From: Planctomycetota bacterium
GTDB taxonomy: Bacteria; Planctomycetota; SZUA-567
Length of the DNA stretch: 5,372 nucleotides
Reading direction: 5' to 3'
Assembly: GCA_031278535.1 (NCBI GenBank)
Contig: JAITKH010000026.1
Location: 1-5,372 of the forward strand
A model generated the notes under the pieces. It saw nothing but the letters and a program-made list of their open reading frames with translations. It was not told the DNA's origin and made no database searches. Shown piece after piece: positions 5,354-5,372 of this stretch. The position numbers were made by a program, and so were the translations under genes. The stretch's first letter is position 1. Each line of letters starts with the position of its first letter.

Positions 5354-5372
5354 ATCAGAGGTCAATCCCGGA

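Larger units (their letters stand above)
5042..5372. other. Non-coding, hairpin-rich region after dctP
   Basis: This 331-bp stretch up to the window edge has no credible gene on either strand: + strand frames are broken by stops, and the one longer - strand frame (5119-5355) is arginine/proline-rich and lacks a ribosome binding site. It holds several inverted repeats: 5065-5089 (CCATTG/CAATGG outer stem), 5138-5155, 5177-5196, 5263-5297 and 5325-5353. Between them is the motif AATGTCCCCGTAATTCCCC (5229-5247). The density of palindromes suggests a repeated intergenic element, a processed 3' region, or the end of a mobile element rather than a normal promoter region. Confidence 0.55.

Noticed and set aside
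5119..5355. 78-codon frame on the - strand in the tail
   Set aside because: It is Arg/Pro/Gly-rich with no recognisable domain, has no Shine-Dalgarno before its ATG, and runs straight through the 16-bp palindrome.

Overview
The window reads as a piece of a chromosome from a Gram-negative bacterium of moderately high GC (roughly 55-60 % by eye). The two periplasmic binding proteins with Sec-type signal peptides and the two tripartite uptake families (TTT and TRAP) are typical of Proteobacteria and are also common in Synergistota. I cannot place the organism more precisely. All supported genes are on the + strand.

Layout. Positions 2-1885 hold the 3' part of a tctB-like gene (cut by the window edge) and a complete tctA-like large permease. 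Positions 1964-2926 hold a tctC/Bug-type periplasmic binding protein, so a tripartite tricarboxylate transporter (TTT) operon is present in the order B-A-C. A strong intrinsic terminator (about 2971-3014) closes it. A GntR/FadR-type regulator with an FCD ligand-binding domain follows (3045-3827). A 236-bp AT-richer intergenic region then leads into a TRAP-transporter binding protein of the DctP family (4064-5041). The last 331 bp contain no credible gene but are rich in hairpins, including a perfect 16-bp inverted repeat with a 3-nt loop (5263-5297).

How the parts may work together. TctC would capture an organic acid in the periplasm and pass it to the TctA/TctB membrane complex, which is driven by an ion gradient. 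DctP would do the same for a TRAP permease (DctQ/DctM), but no such permease is visible downstream within the window. The GntR/FCD regulator lies between the two systems and is a reasonable candidate to sense a carboxylate and control one or both; this is inference from position and family only. No substrate can be assigned from the sequence.

I found no CRISPR array, RNA gene, transposase or clearly novel protein system. The parts most worth a second look are the palindrome-rich tail after dctP, the absence of TRAP permease genes there, and the tight terminator-regulator arrangement.
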